A stretch of DNA of 64,000 nt, from NCBI GenBank assembly GCA_902729315.2, contig LR746275.1, positions 2,760,501-2,824,500 of the forward strand, in the 5' to 3' direction. Position numbers and translations under genes: made by a program. This document shows positions 22,398 through 36,500 of this stretch, piece by piece (positions within the stretch are counted from its first letter, which is position 1; each line of letters opens with the position of its first letter). Below the pieces are notes generated by a model that did not search any database, was not told the DNA's origin, and saw only the letters and a list, made by a program, of their open reading frames with translations. This stretch comes from Spirodela intermedia. Lineage: Eukaryota; Streptophyta; Magnoliopsida; Alismatales; Araceae.

Positions 22398-24480
22398 ACA
22401 ACAAAGAGCACCCGTCTTAGTAATTTCGTGTAGCTCACAACAGCAGATGCTGAGAGCGGTTCAAGAACATTCAGGAAGCACGACCACTCTTTAAATACCA
22501 CAAGGATGAATCATATGTTTCTTGTCTAGATTAAGAAAAGATGAGCACACCCATAAGAGAGGCTGATAATATCTGCAATCCTACATAACTGTGATCTAAA
22601 ACTACACTAAAATTTGGGGATGTGTATCAAGCAGTCAATTTTCTAATTGAAGTGCTGAACCCAAACCGGACAGTTATCCCAACAAAAAATCCTACTTATG
22701 TGTTACTTTATTAGGGAAAGTTACCATCCTGCACAAAAAAAAATATAAAAAAAATCAAATCAAGCAATAAGAAGAAACTTTTGATGATTAAAACCAACAA
22801 ACAGAGTCTCTAGCAGTCGAAATTAATGACATAAAAGAAATGTGGAATCTGTCATCCAAATACCGTTTTTAGAAAACAAAGATGAGAGGGTAAAGGTTTG
22901 CTGATGTCCCATAGCTTTGCACCATCAATCATGATTCACGTGTAAAGATCAATGCCTTCCATTTCACCAACGTGCAAGGAAATGATGTGCTCTTAAGCGA
23001 TATGAAGGTTTGAAGATTTCTCATTATATTCCTCACCATGACAACAACACTCAGTATCCTCCAGAATTGATTTCAATCATCAATGTAAGTAAATCAAGTA
23101 GATTTGCGACAGACAAGACAAAAAAATCAGTAAATATATTTCTTCACAGTCACGTAAAATATTTAAAATTATAGCCAAAAAAATATATTCCTTCACGGTC
23201 CAATTTCATATAGCTCGGGAAGTTACTGGGACAGGTATCAGGTGAATTCATCTCATCGACTCAGCTTAGATCTCTGATGCAATCATAACCAAATTCAAAT
23301 TTTAGCCATGTAATACTCTGAAGACTATCTTCTGCTCAGAAGACATTCATGTAACCGCAGGTGACGTCCTTGATATTTTGCAGGTTGGAACTCCCACAGT
23401 CATCTGTCATCGGTCAAAGATTGGTGGGTACAGCTTACTACCAGATATTCTTTGGGCCTGCCTGGATGTGAAGGAAACGGAAAAAAGTTCGGCCTGCACC
23501 TAGAGAACATCAAGATAGCTTCAGCAGTTTATGGCGGATGAGGAGAGTCCTTGTTGGACAAAACGCTTCAGTCGTTCCAGTTTGTTTCTTGGGACATTTC
23601 TGCCGTCCCATTCTTCTACTGATGGGACACTTTATTTAACAAATCAATAGATCAATTCCCCCTTCAGAAAAAAGAAAAAAAATCGCGTCTCTCTTGAACG
23701 TGCTTGTTGGAGCCAATCCCGAAAGCAAAGAATCAAGAAATAATTTGATACATGGGAAAAAAAAAATGTCGAGCCTAAAGATATACTAACCAGAGAATCC
23801 GCAATCTCACAAGAGGAAAGGACCGATCTCTTGAAGAAATATGATTGCAACCCCCGTCGAGGCAACCAGCGATGAGAGCAACTAGCGGCTTCAAGGCTTG
23901 TCCGATTTCTAGGGTTCCACCTGACTGCGATTTACGGAGGAGGACCGGAGAAACGGCAAAAAGACGCAAAAAGCTCGAACAAACGATAAATCAGAATATA
24001 TCTTTATAAGAGCTCCCACTGTTTCTCCGTTAGGGGGGAGGAATCTCCGGGGCCTGCCGAGGACAAACGCGAAGAAAAGGATGGGTGGGTTGTGACGGAA
24101 GACGCGACAGCCGCTGGCACCGTCGCCCTCCTTGCCCTCTCTCCTCCTGCGTCTTGTCTGCAGCAGCGATACTTTAAAATGAGCGAGAGAAAACAGAAAA
24201 AGGGCAGAAAATAGGGGTGATAGGATGGGGGGGGACTGACTATCTGACAGGCCACTTGGCAGCGGAAGTGGTCCAGTGAGCCACTTTACTGATAAACTTT
24301 TTCCCGCAAGGAGACCATCGACTACCACGTCGGACTCGCGCACCCAAATTCGGTCGACACACTTGTGGTCCATTGGACCCCCACTTCACAGAGGGCCCCG
24401 GTCGCATCTTCAAGCGTTGACGTTTTGCTTACGGATCGGATTCCTTGACATGGTCTTGCCGATATGATATGAAGTACGAC
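22398..24480. other. upstream region of the RING-H2 gene
   Basis: AT-rich to about 23640, then a GC-richer stretch at 23870-24440 that may hold a 5' UTR exon and promoter of the - strand gene. No coding exon could be supported. Confidence 0.4.
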
Positions 24481-27400
24481 TCAAGGTCAACTTATTCTTG
24501 ATCTAGTATGAAATTAATATCTTTCTGACGATAGACATAATTTTACATACTAGTTTAGGTTTGTAAATGTGCCCAACAAGTTTGCCCATGTTTTAATTTT
24601 CTTTGCTGAATGAACACAGTGGATTGGGTACATTCTTCACTCTCCTTTTCCCTACAATTAAGCGAAAAACCCTTTGATGCAACTCTCAAACATTATCAGC
24701 TTTTATTGCTATAAGTGCTCCAAGCTGTTCTTGTCATTTCATAATTCCATCATCTATATTATATAAAAACTATTAATGATTAATTTAAGGCCAATAACTA
24801 TCATACTTTCTTCTACTTTTTGGGCTACACCTTTTGTCCTTATTGCCTTTGTACCAATCATAAATGAAATTTGTTCTGGCAACATTTAAGATATACTTGC
24901 AAACATTCATAATGACACGATGAAAATATATCATTCGAATCTATTTTTTTTTCATAATTAAGAGGTCACGTATGATTTTAATAAATCTTTATCATGTTCA
25001 ACTATTTATTAATTTTCAAAAGTTTTTTTTGTCACTATGAAGTTAATCTTAAATGTTTGAGAGGGGAGGAGGAGAGAGCTAAAAAGGTGTCGAATCATGC
25101 TCTAGTTATTATAAAATCAACACATATCACTAATTACTATAATTATCAAACTAATATTTTTTAGAAACATATTGACATTTAGTTCCTATTATTATCATTA
25201 TTATATGAAGCACCATATAAGTTATGCATGTTCAACTAATCACTTTATGTTTTAAGTCAAATTATTTAGGTTGGATTGAGGCACCACTAGGGGGGGGGGG
25301 GGAGGGAGTAACATCTCACATGTTCCTCAATTGCTACCCAAGTTGTTGATAAGCTTTCAAATGATACTTCTCTCCCTTTAACAACCAAAAAACTCCACAC
25401 CCTTTTCCCTACATTGAGAACCATATTGTTATCTTCAGTTAACTTGGACATTTGTTAAGAACCCCTATATTCTTCTAAACTTGACTCTTTTTCTCTCTTA
25501 TTCAAGTAAATTGTGTCGAATTCAGATTATATGCATCCAACCTTTACATATAAGGTCTATGCCATCGACCTTATTTCTCTTAGAATATTTTTATATTAAA
25601 TTTAACTAATTTTCATAGCCATCTTCCTAAAATGTTGATTTTAGAGAATCTTCCAAAAATAGTGGATAATGAATCCTTTTTTCTTTCTTACCTAGTATGT
25701 TTATCATTCAAATATTCATATAATAAATATTTTTATTTATATTTTTGGCCCACTCTAAAGTATTTCATTATCTTTGCATTCACCATTAGTCCTTAACTTT
25801 TAAAAAAATCAATGAAATAGAAAGAAGGAAAGAATTAAATCATATAGATCCTACCATCACAATCTGCAATGTCAAAGAAGGTAGATCATTTCTCTTAATA
25901 TGATATTATTCAACAACTTTAAGTTCAAGATTTTGATTATGCCAAAAATGTTACATTGTCTCTTTAATGAATCTTTGCCCATGTTTTAGGTGAGGACCAT
26001 CTTAGTTTACAGCTCTCCTAACAAATCGCTTTATCATGCCATGTTGAAGAATCATTTTATGGATACTATACTTAGAATCTAAGAAAAACTAGTCCTTCAC
26101 AATTTAATGTTATAATATAAATCTCTAGAACTTCTTGTAAGCTTTGTTAACAATACATATAGAGACTCTAGATATATCTCTCTTACTCAGTATAAAAGAG
26201 ATGACCCATAGAAATTGTAATTTAAATTGAAGGATTTGAAATGGAAGTAGAGGAAAGATAATAATCAACACTTTGCTCACCACATGAATGGGTGAAGGGA
26301 TTTCTTGATTTGCATTCACACCACATTAATGTCATTGTTCTTTGATTCAATATAGAGAAGTAATATCAAAACCTAAGTCAAAGTTATTAAAGTCACTGCA
26401 CAAATGGAATAATTGAGAATCAAGAGGAGACAAAAGACATTGAGGATTATCTAAGGTGATTGCAGAGATAGAATGGAAATCACAGAAGTTAGCAAAAAGT
26501 AAAATATAAATTATGAGCTGAAAAGGAAAGCATGGAGGGAATGGATGGAAATATTGATGCAATAGTTCACGCAATCACTAGGAAGTACAAACACCTAAGG
26601 AGAAGCTTACCTAAGGAGGAAGAAGCAAGAAAGAAAATGTGATAAAATATTATAAGAGATGAGACACAAATGTAGAAATAGGAAAACATCAATCAAAAAC
26701 TATTTTTGAGATCATAGTGGAAATGGGACATCTATAATGATTACTAGATGGGTGGATGATACTTATGCTATTACTTGGAGGAAGTAAACTAGATGGGTGG
26801 ATCTATAGAGGAAACCTTTATGTAGTGATTGATGAAATGATAAAGGTTATGATGGTAATAATTATTGGAGTGATTTCAATGGGGGAAGCATCCAATATAA
26901 TTCTTCTTGATAACGTAAAATGAACCCATTGGTGAGTTAAAAATATATTGAAAAACATTACTAGAGCATTTTGACTCATAGGCAACTTTGTGAGTGATGT
27001 TAGGACAAAAAGTAGTAACGATCAATGGTGAAATACAAATATGTTTTTGGGTGTTGTCCTCTATAAAAAGGGCACAAGACAAGGTGTTAGAAAGTATTGC
27101 CATCAATGGAGTAAAGTGTCAGGTCAAAATCAAATGAGGGAGATAGTTAATGAGAAAAATGAACAATGCCATCTGGTAGATCAAAGATTCAATTATTCTA
27201 AAATTGTTAAAACCTAACTTATGAGGGGAGATAAATTCAAATTTTAGCCAATGAGTGATAAAAATTACTATAATTATAAAATAACACAATCAAATTCATA
27301 GATTTAATAGTAGGTAGGGAAGTAGATTTAATCACACAAGAAGTTGATGTAGGAGAGGGGAGGATGGTGGATTGAGTGTTGAGTGAATGTAAAAAGTGAG

Positions 27401-28680
27401 AGATTGTCAACTGGATATAAAACACTCCTTACTTATGTGGATGATTCTATGTTGAGAATCCTACTCTCCACTATTGTTTTATATTTCATCTCTACCTTTG
27501 CTTCTCCCTCCCTCTATATTATGAAATCGGTATCTCCACTTGATTTGTATCTCTATGAATGTAGATTTTTTTTAGAGGAACAATGTTGACTCATTTGACT
27601 AGTGGGACATTATTAATGGTCTAATAATTAATAGGGCACTTAAAAAAGAACCCACTATATAAGGGATGATATTTTAACTGTATTCACTCTCTCTTTTGGC
27701 CTTCTCCCTCTCTTAATTTCTTCTAAAAAGGGAAGGGATGTGAGAGAACATATCCCATGAGTACTTAGGAAGATTTGTAGATAGTAGGATATGGTGAGAG
27801 AAGAAGATCTTATGGTGAAAGAGAGAAGGGGAGGAGATACATCTAAATTTTTTTCCAATCTCTCTTTGTAATTGATTAATAAACATTCTTTATTAAGTCA
27901 ATACAAATCTTCTATATTAATATTTCTATTTTAATGCTTCAAAAAATTTATTGAATGAGACCAAATTGATATGCTTCAGATACTAACATTGTATTTGAAT
28001 AGAACTATGTATTGGTTTCTCTTGAGGGTATCCAAAACCTTAATGTAAATATCATGTTAGTGTCACATCATTTGAATTTGTAGATATTTTTGATAAATAA
28101 ATGTTGGGAAATCACAAAAAAAAGAAAACATTTGAACTTAATTTCCCTGTAATATTACACCTCTGTGATCAGTTATTAGTTCAGAATGTTCAACCCTAAC
28201 TCTTACAATCTTGATAGCCTCATAGCATTTTTCAAGAAAGAAATTTGAAAGAAGTTGTGAAACCTTTCATAGTCAAATGTCACAAAAGAAATGAGTCAAT
28301 GAATCAATTTTTAAGAAATTAGTGACCATCCTCAATCACATCAAACTAATGAGAAGAGGAGAATAAAAATTGAATTTTAAACATCATCCTCTTCATCATA
28401 ATTCTAGAAGTATTCAAAGTCAATGTCATTAGTCAAAGCTTTCCACAGTGGTTTTTTTCATTCATTGATAGATGGACTTGTGATTAACATTTCTTAATCA
28501 CTTGAAGGAAGCTGAACCCCATTAATCAATTATTGACCATATAGAATCTAGAATGTAGAGAAAAGATTTTTAAAGAAATTCTAAAAAAGCTAAACCTAGT
28601 TATCAACAACTATGATAGGAACATTCAATCTAGTGAAACAAAACATGGATTGTTCTTAGAAAGTGAATAGAAGGGACCAA
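24481..28680. other. AT-rich gene-poor DNA
   Basis: No gene recognised. A G-run lies at 25291-25303. A stretch near 27585-27960 (TGTTGACTC..., a TATA-like actatataaggg at 27653-27664, CT-rich leader) resembles an LTR promoter but its borders were not proven. Confidence 0.45.
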
Positions 28681-28689
28681 AATATGAAG

Positions 28690-30102
28690 TCACTAGTTAA
28701 CCAAGCCCACAAGGGGGTCGGAAGTATAGTCGAGGGGAGCCGCGAGCAGAGGCTTGAGTGGTTAGGACCAATGGGGGAATGCATGTGCCATTCCCCTTCC
28801 ACGTCATTAGTGGCCAGCTAACTGTGGAGCAAGGAGTGGTTGTACACAAGATAGAAAATGATTCATCACTTGGAAATGTGATATTAGTATTTATTTGCTC
28901 AAAACTTCAACACACAAGTGATGTGGGACTAAATCCACTTCATACCTTCCCCCGAAAGGCTTCAACGGTGGGCAACCAATGCATGTTTGAATACTCCTAA
29001 AGTAAAAACTCCTATTTTTATCTAATTATCATGACTTTCCTACATATTACCAATGAAAGATTAAGCTGTCAAATCTCTGGATCATCAGTAAAAATCTCAT
29101 CAACACAATTCATAGAACATTGTTACTAAAATTAATGAATGATTAATGATAAAAAGATCGTGAATTCATTGAGTAAATCATCTATGATTAATCGACGAAC
29201 GAGCCATCATTAGTAAGAGGATGATTAATTGAGAAATGAGTCACCACTTCCTGCGAACGTATCAGATGCAATGAAGAACCTCCTCTTACTATGCAAACCT
29301 ATGGATGAAACTCCTTAACACACACCCCACCTTCATTTAGCTTATCTCCATCAAGTGACAATCATCGAAGAGCCACAAAGTCACTATTTTTCTACTCCAC
29401 TAAGTGACAGTCACCAGAGACGATTCGACAATCTATTTCATTGATCTCTAGACTTTACAAAGAGATCTAGAGATTGCCCACGTCGTCCTTATCTAAAAAG
29501 AGCCTTCGAAGCTGTGAACACTACATGACAATTCTTTCAAATGCTCAAGATTCTAGTACATTACCAACGCATCGTTGTTGGGATGTCGAAATTTTATTTT
29601 CCTACTTTCAACTTAATTTTTACTGCATTTAGTGATACTTTGTATGATTTAAATTTACCAAGCTATACTTCATTCAATTACAATTCTTTTGACTTTTACA
29701 GATCTTAATTTGATCAATTAAATCATCTGTAATCAATTATGTAAGAATCACCAGGTGAAACTCTATTTCTACTCGATTCACGTTCGTCAAGTATTGATGT
29801 CATCCTAATGTCCACGCCTTTATTTCTCTATTTCGTAAATTTTAAATATATTTTATTTTCATTTTATAATATAAAATTTATTACAAAATCATATTTTGTA
29901 ATTAAAATTTTAAAAAAATACACGATATTATATTACATCTCTGTGATCAATTTGAAAAATTACCACTATTTTTAGAAGTTTTATTAAATTATAATTAATA
30001 TATTTGTTTAGAAATACTTCTAAATATTCAAAAATTAGTATTTTTGTAGTTTTACAAATTTTAAATTTGTGTGATTTAGTTTATAACGACTAAGTCACGT
30101 CA
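28690..30102 (+). mobile_element. 5'-truncated LTR-like element, relative of the 36501-38133 element
   Basis: About 1.4 kb matches 36717-38133 along its length in the same orientation: both carry the GATGTGGGACTAAATCC phrase, a shared middle, and the same 3' end (ataacgactaagtc...ca). It ends in CA at 30101-30102, exactly where copia pol sequence begins. The first ~215 bp of the 36501 copy are not recognisable here. Confidence 0.75.
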
Positions 30103-31922
30103 GGTCGTTACTTGTGTTTGCCTCTTTTCAGCTCATGTCTCCCATGACTCCTCCTGCTCCAGATGTAGTATCCTTATCATCCTCTCTTATGATCCTCTTT
30201 ACGTCTTTTGTTGTTGCTTCATCTAATAACTCTCATCTCTTTATTTTCGTCCACAAAAGTCACTTCCATGGTTGTATGTTGAGGTTACAAAGGTACCTAT
30301 GTGAAAGGCAGTCATAAATTTAGAGGTAGATGCGTTGATCACTCAGGGGACTTAATATTTGACTCTGCACCCGATCGATGCCAACAATGTGATGTGTAAG
30401 TTGATGTTTACCCTCAAGTATCACCCAAATGACTCCATCGCTCGTCACAAAGCTCGTATGGTCACTCAGGGCTTCACATAGGCATATGGGATCGACTACA
30501 CTGAGAGTCAATAAGGCATATGGGTTTTGGCTTCACATAGATGTTCTCTCTTATCGTCTACCTCAACTCTGTTTGTGTGCTCCTCTCTCTCACCGTCAAT
30601 CAGGCATGATCTCTCCATTAGCTAGATATTTCTAAAATCTTTCTCTACGGTAATCTCGTGAAGCAGGTCTTTATGGAGCAACCTCCTATGTTACTCAAGG
30701 AGAGTCATTGAAAGTGTGTCTCTTGTGGTGTGTCATTTATGAACTCAAGTAAAATCTATGTGCAAACCTCACCATACTTATGAAGAAGACAAATGTTGGC
30801 TTTATCATCCTTGTAATCTATGTCGACAATATTTTTGTGATTAAAAGTGATGAGAATGGCATTTCTATTATCAACATTTACTTACAATAGTACCTCAACA
30901 TTTATGACTTGGGGACTCCGTGATATTTCGTTAAAATTGAGTTTGTATGTCATGACAAGAAGCTCACCCTCATTCGACAGAAGTATGCCCTCAACATATT
31001 TCAAGAGATAGGCCTCCTTAAGTGCAAGCGAGAGACTTCACCCATAGAAGTTCATTCGTAGTTTTAGGACACTTCATCTCCCTTACTCAATGATATTTAA
31101 TGGTATTAGTAATTTTTGAGTAAGTTAATATATCTCATTGTCACTTACCTTGACATCGTGTACTCGATTAGTATCTTGAGCTAGTTCATGCAAGAGTCTC
31201 GACAAATTTATTAGGAGGGAGCTCTACGAGTCATAGACTACATCAAGCGAACTCTATGGAAAGAACTAATCTATCGGCAACACAGTCATCTTCGCATTAC
31301 AACCTACTCTAACAGTGGGTATGTAAGTGACAAGGATGACCAAAAGCCTACTACAAGTTATTGCACATACATCAGTGATAATCTAATCACCTGACGGTCT
31401 CAGAAATAAAGGGTAGTGTCCTACTCCATTGTAGAATCCAAGTATCTAGTCATAATTGAGATAGTGTAAAAAATGATATGACTTCGATCACTTTTTAATG
31501 ATCTCGATATTGCTTCTCCTTCTCCAATGTTCATGTATTATGACAATCAAGTCGTCATCTTCATTGCTAGTAATCTCACATTTCATGTGTGTACAAAACA
31601 TATCGAGATTAATTGTTATTACATTCAAGATAATGTTATGTCTAGATTTATCTCTACTCATATGACATCATCTCATCAACTTACAAACGTCTTCACAAAA
31701 AGTCTAGTTGGTATCTCCTATGACACCACGTATACTAAATTGGATACGTTTGACTTATATACTCTAACTTGAGGGGAGTGTTTGATAGTGGTATCAGACT
31801 TCTAACCTACTAAGGCTTATTATCTATCTTTCTCTCTCATCTCTCCTCTCTCTTATATAAGAGTCACATATTTTATCTTGAGGCTACATAGATTTCAAGA
31901 TTTTTCCTTCTCATATTAATAC
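30103..31922 (+). mobile_element. Ty1/copia retrotransposon, 5'-truncated, decayed
   Basis: Reverse transcriptase remnants read YHPNDSIARHKARMVTQGF then YGIDYTES on the + strand near 30418-30510. Later come the phrases of the RT/RNase H region, and at 31527-31770 an RNase H end with NQVVIFIASN, TKHIEINCYYI and NVFTKSL. Several stops and frameshifts make it non-coding. A polypurine tract GAGGGGAG (31771-31778) precedes a short LTR. The 5' half is missing; an unrelated LTR-like element abuts it at 30102. Confidence 0.88.
31779..31922 (+). repeat. 3' LTR of the + strand copia copy (about 144 bp)
   Basis: Starts TGTTTGATAGTGGTATC directly after the polypurine tract, contains a TATA-like cttatataag, and ends near tattaata. 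It matches, in reverse complement, the LTRs at 33362-33504 and 39833-39970. Confidence 0.75.
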
Positions 31923-33361
31923 TTACATCGAGATGGCATTTCATCATTTGCCTTTAGAGGTTAATTCAATCTTTTTTTAATGTCAATTTGAATTTTTCTC
32001 TGTTGGCAAAGTCTTATGCATACTACTTCTTTTTGGTTTGTAATAAATATGTCAGCTTATGGACCTAGTTGAGCTTAATCAATCAAACAAGTAGACTACT
32101 GTATTTTAATTTATATTGCAAGTAATATAGAAATCTATGGAAATAATAGTTTGAAGCTTTAAAAGTCAACATAAATTTTTATAGTTGTGTTACATGTATA
32201 CATTGATCAATTGGCAAGAGATATTTTTACTGCCTTGAGATATTGAGTGATGAAAAGTCCTCTTATTTGAATTGTCATGGGCAATTTGTAAACACTGCTC
32301 AAAAAAATCATTTAATATTGATTTAAAGAAAAACAAAAAGTTAGCAACAAAACTATTAGAAAATAAAGTTTCTCTATTATTAGAACAATAAAAATGTATA
32401 CATTTTATTAAAAGGTATCTTTAATAAAATATTTCCTAATTATTGGTCTTCTAGATGAATATCTATGTAACCTTCCATGTCTGAATCTTGAATCGTTTTA
32501 AGTCATTAGTGAATGACTACCAACTTAGATGGATGAAACCATTGGAAATAAATATAAGATGATTGTGGATGAGGAATATTTGTCGATTTTCATCTCTTAA
32601 CACCTTTTATAGCAAGACCACTATCACTCATGGGAGTCTTTGATTCTGGTTATAATTTCCACAACATCACTATTCATTTCTTCTATATATAACCGTGAAA
32701 TAGATACCTTTTGCATATTTTTACATATTATTGTTATATATTATTAGTTTCTAATTCAACATTACTAATTCTCCTTTTTTTTAACCTCAGTTACATCTAT
32801 CTTCAAATGAAATCATGTTACAAAAATTTATGCCAAGTTCTTAGATTACTAGAAAAACTAGAATGCAAGTGTAATTATTATTTTTTGTGAGCTATCAAAT
32901 ATTTCATATTTTCTCTTTTTGTATGAAAGAAAAGATCTCTATGCTCAATGTGCATGCACATTCTTCTACAATGATTGGTTACCATCATTATTGTGATGGC
33001 AAGAGTAATATGGCAACAAATTAATGAAATTTCTGAACTAAAAGAGACAACCAAGACAAGTTGTAGGGTGAAGAATGAAGCCCACCATGACAAATGATTT
33101 TTTTTTCCCAAATTTTTTGGGAAAATGAGATATTATATGTTCTAATATATGCTCTTCTACCTATTTTTGTTGTTGAGTTGAGAAGAAGGAAATCCTCCAC
33201 ATCTAAGGTGGTTAGTGTGGTGGTAATCATATTAGATTCATATTTTAGGAAGTGGTATGTGATGAGTATTGAGAGATGCATTGAAAAATCTAGCCTATAA
33301 CTTTGAGGTGTTAATGATGACTATAATTAGGCATCATGTGGTAAATTTATTCCTTGAGGCT
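31923..33361. other. AT-rich spacer between two opposed copia copies
   Basis: About 1.44 kb without a recognisable gene. The last part may belong to an older copia element on the - strand (see the gag remnant at 39986-40766). Confidence 0.4.
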
Positions 33362-33504
33362 TGTTGATACGAGAGAGAAAAATCTTAGAATTTATGTAGT
33401 GTCAAAATAAAATATATGACTCTTATATAAGAGAGAGGATAAATGAAAGAGGAAGATAGATAATAAGCCCTAGTAGGTCAGAAGTTTGACACCACTATCA
33501 AATA
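33362..33504 (-). repeat. 3' LTR of the - strand copia element
   Basis: About 143 bp, with the tatataagagagagg and tagtaggtcagaag phrases shared with the other LTRs. Its TG end has mutated to TA. Confidence 0.75.
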
Positions 33505-36495
33505 GTCACTCTCAAGTTAAAGTATATAAGTCGAACATATCTAACTTGGTACACATAGTGTCTTAAGATATACTAACTAAACTCTTTGTAAAGACATTTA
33601 TAAGCTAATGAAATGATATCATATAAAGAGTAGAGATAAGTCTAGACATAACCTTATTTCAAATGTAGTAATAGTCAATCTCAATAAATTTTGTACGCTC
33701 ATGAAAGGTGAGATTACTAATAATAAAGATGACGACTTAATTGTCACAATGTATGAGTATTAAAGAGAGAAGAAATGACGAGATCGTCAAGAAATGATTG
33801 AAGTCGTATCATTTTCTGTATTATCTCAGCTATGACTCGATACTCAAATTCTGCACTAGAGCAAGACACCTTTTTATTTTTAGAACCACTAAGTGACTAG
33901 ATTACTACTGACATATGTGCAATAACTTGTAATAGATTTTCGATCATCTTTGTCACCTATATACCTAACATCAGAGTAGGCTGCAATGCGAAGATGATCA
34001 TGTCACCGATAGATGAACCCTTTCCCTAGAGCTCACTTAATGTAGGTGAGGACTTGTAGAACTCTCTCCTAATGAACTTATTAAAGCTCTTACATGAACT
34101 GGCTCAAGACACTAGTCGTGTACATGATGTCAGGGCGAGTGACGGTGAGACATATTAACTTGTCCAATAATTGTCGATACCGATTAACATCCTCGAGTAT
34201 GAGAGATGAAGTGTCCTAAAACTATGGACGAACTTCCATGAGCAAACTCTCTAACTTGCACCTAAGGAGGCCTATCTTCTAAAGCATATCGAGGGCATAC
34301 TTCCGTTGAGTGAGGACAAGCTTCTTGTCCTAATATGCAAACTCAATCCTAAGAAAATACTATAGAGTCTCTAAGACACAAATACTAAGGTATTACTATA
34401 AGTAGGCTTTGGTAATAGAGATGACAACCTCATCATTTCCAATCACAAGAATATTGTCGACATAGACTATAAGGATGATAAGGTCACCTATCTTCTTTGT
34501 GAATATAGTAGGGTCCGCAATGTAAGAGGCGAAGTTGAAGGTGGTGAGTAAACCATTAAACTTGGTGAACCAAGTATGTGAACTCTATTTGAGTCCATAA
34601 ATGACACACCGCAAGAGACACACCTTCGATGACTCTCATTGAGCAACATACTTAAGAGTTTGCTCCATAAAGACCTACTCTGTAAAATTATCATAGAGAA
34701 AAGTGTTAAAAATATTGAACTAGTAGAAAGACCATGCCTGATTAACAACGAGAGAGAGGAGCATACGGACAAAGTTGAGGCAGACGATAGGAGAGAATGT
34801 CTCAATATAGTCGATCTCATATGCCTCAAGCGATCATATGAGCTTTGTGACGAGCGATGGGGTCATCCAAGTGATACTTGAGAGTAAACACTCACTTGCA
34901 CATCACAATGTTGACATCAATCAAGCACAGAACTAAATGTCAAGTCTCTCGAACGACTAATACAACTACCTCTAAATCTATGATCGTCTTTCACAAAAGT
35001 ACATGTGTAGCCTCAACATACGACTAGAGAAGTGACTCGGAGGCCACGAAAAGGACAAAGGCACAAAAAGAGAGAGAAAGGCAATCATATGAGACAAATT
35101 AGGAGATAAGATGATGGGTGCAATCACGTGTACCTTTGCATATGGCAATAAGGAGATGAAGGTCATCAAATGGAGCAACAATTGAAGGTATGGAGGGGAT
35201 CATAAGAAAAGATAAGAAGGATACTACACTCAGAGTAGGAGGAGCCACATGAGACATGCTAAAGAGAGGCGGGCGTGGGTAATGATCCTAAAGAGAAAGG
35301 ACAAGAGGGAAGAGAAGGGAGAGGGTCTACAAGAATCACCAAGGGAAGGAACCTAGGTGAAGGAGATGTGCGGCCCAAGTAAGAGGAGGAGTCAAAATAA
35401 AGAGAAGGAAAAAGACTCATCATGGAAAGTGATGTTTGCCAAGGTCACATAACAATAGGTATTGGAGAAGTAGGCTCGATAGCCTTTTTGTGTGTGAAAG
35501 TAACTAACAAAGACCATTTTAAGAGTACAAGAGGTGAGTTTAAAAAGAGAAAGAGAGGAATTATAGATGAAGTCAATGCATCCAAAGACTCGAGGAAGAA
35601 AAGAAAAAAGAAAAAAAATCAAGAATTAAGAGACGGAGAGAAATGGCCCCCTTAAGAAGAGCAAAGAAAAGTCAATTATGGAGGTAAGTGACAGTCAAAA
35701 GGACGTCAACTTAGAGATAGTGGGGGCCATTCATCTCAAGAAGAAGTGTACAAGTGATGTCAAGTGGTCTAGTAGAGGATGCCACGATCAACACAAAAGA
35801 TATGAAGAGATGCTTGGACAAACTTAACAAAAATGGCCCGAAATTGATCATTTACATCACAATGAAGAAAGTCAAAGAGAGTATAAGAAGAGATGTCATC
35901 ATGACTAGGATAAGAAGCGTGGTGATGTTTTCTCAACTAACAAGACTCACATAATTTAGAAGAGAAAGCCACAGTAAGATTTTTTGTAATTTAGAGAAAC
36001 AAGGATAACCTAAATAGTGATGCTATAAAAGAGAAGAAGTAATCGTAAAGGTGACAAAAAGGGCCCAAAGGCCAAATGAGGGTTCATCAAAAATGAGTTA
36101 GTAGACACTCCACCCATTTTCACGGCCCAAAATAATCCTCCGTTCAATATGTAAATCTTAGAAAGTATAGTGAAAAAGAAAGAATGTGACTATATAGAGG
36201 AAGGCACAAACAATAGCACTAATGAAAAGAAAGTTAGTAGAAAAATCAAGAACATAGAGAACTTAGGTGAGATGAAAGGAGGGAGAAGTTGAGGTGGCAC
36301 CATAAGTTTTGACCAAATAGGTCCAACAATCAACAATAGTGACAATAGGACGGGTCAATATAAGTTGATAAGAGGAGAAAATAGTGAGAATACCGATCAT
36401 GTGAGTGGAGGTCTCTAAATCGATAATCCACAGTGTCAAAGAGGAAGCAAAGAGAGTGTGTGTACCTAACGTGAAGGAGGTCAGAAATAGGTAAG
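33505..36495 (-). pseudogene. copia pol remnant (integrase end, RT, RNase H)
   Basis: The - strand shows HTQKGYRAY and ITFHDESF of the integrase C-terminal part around 35400-35500, then RT and RNase H stretches down to 33505. Many stops; non-functional. Confidence 0.8.
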
Positions 36496-36500
36496 ACTAG
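36496..36500. repeat. target site duplication ACTAG (left)
   Basis: ACTAG directly before the TG end of the 36501-38133 element; identical to 38134-38138. Confidence 0.8.
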
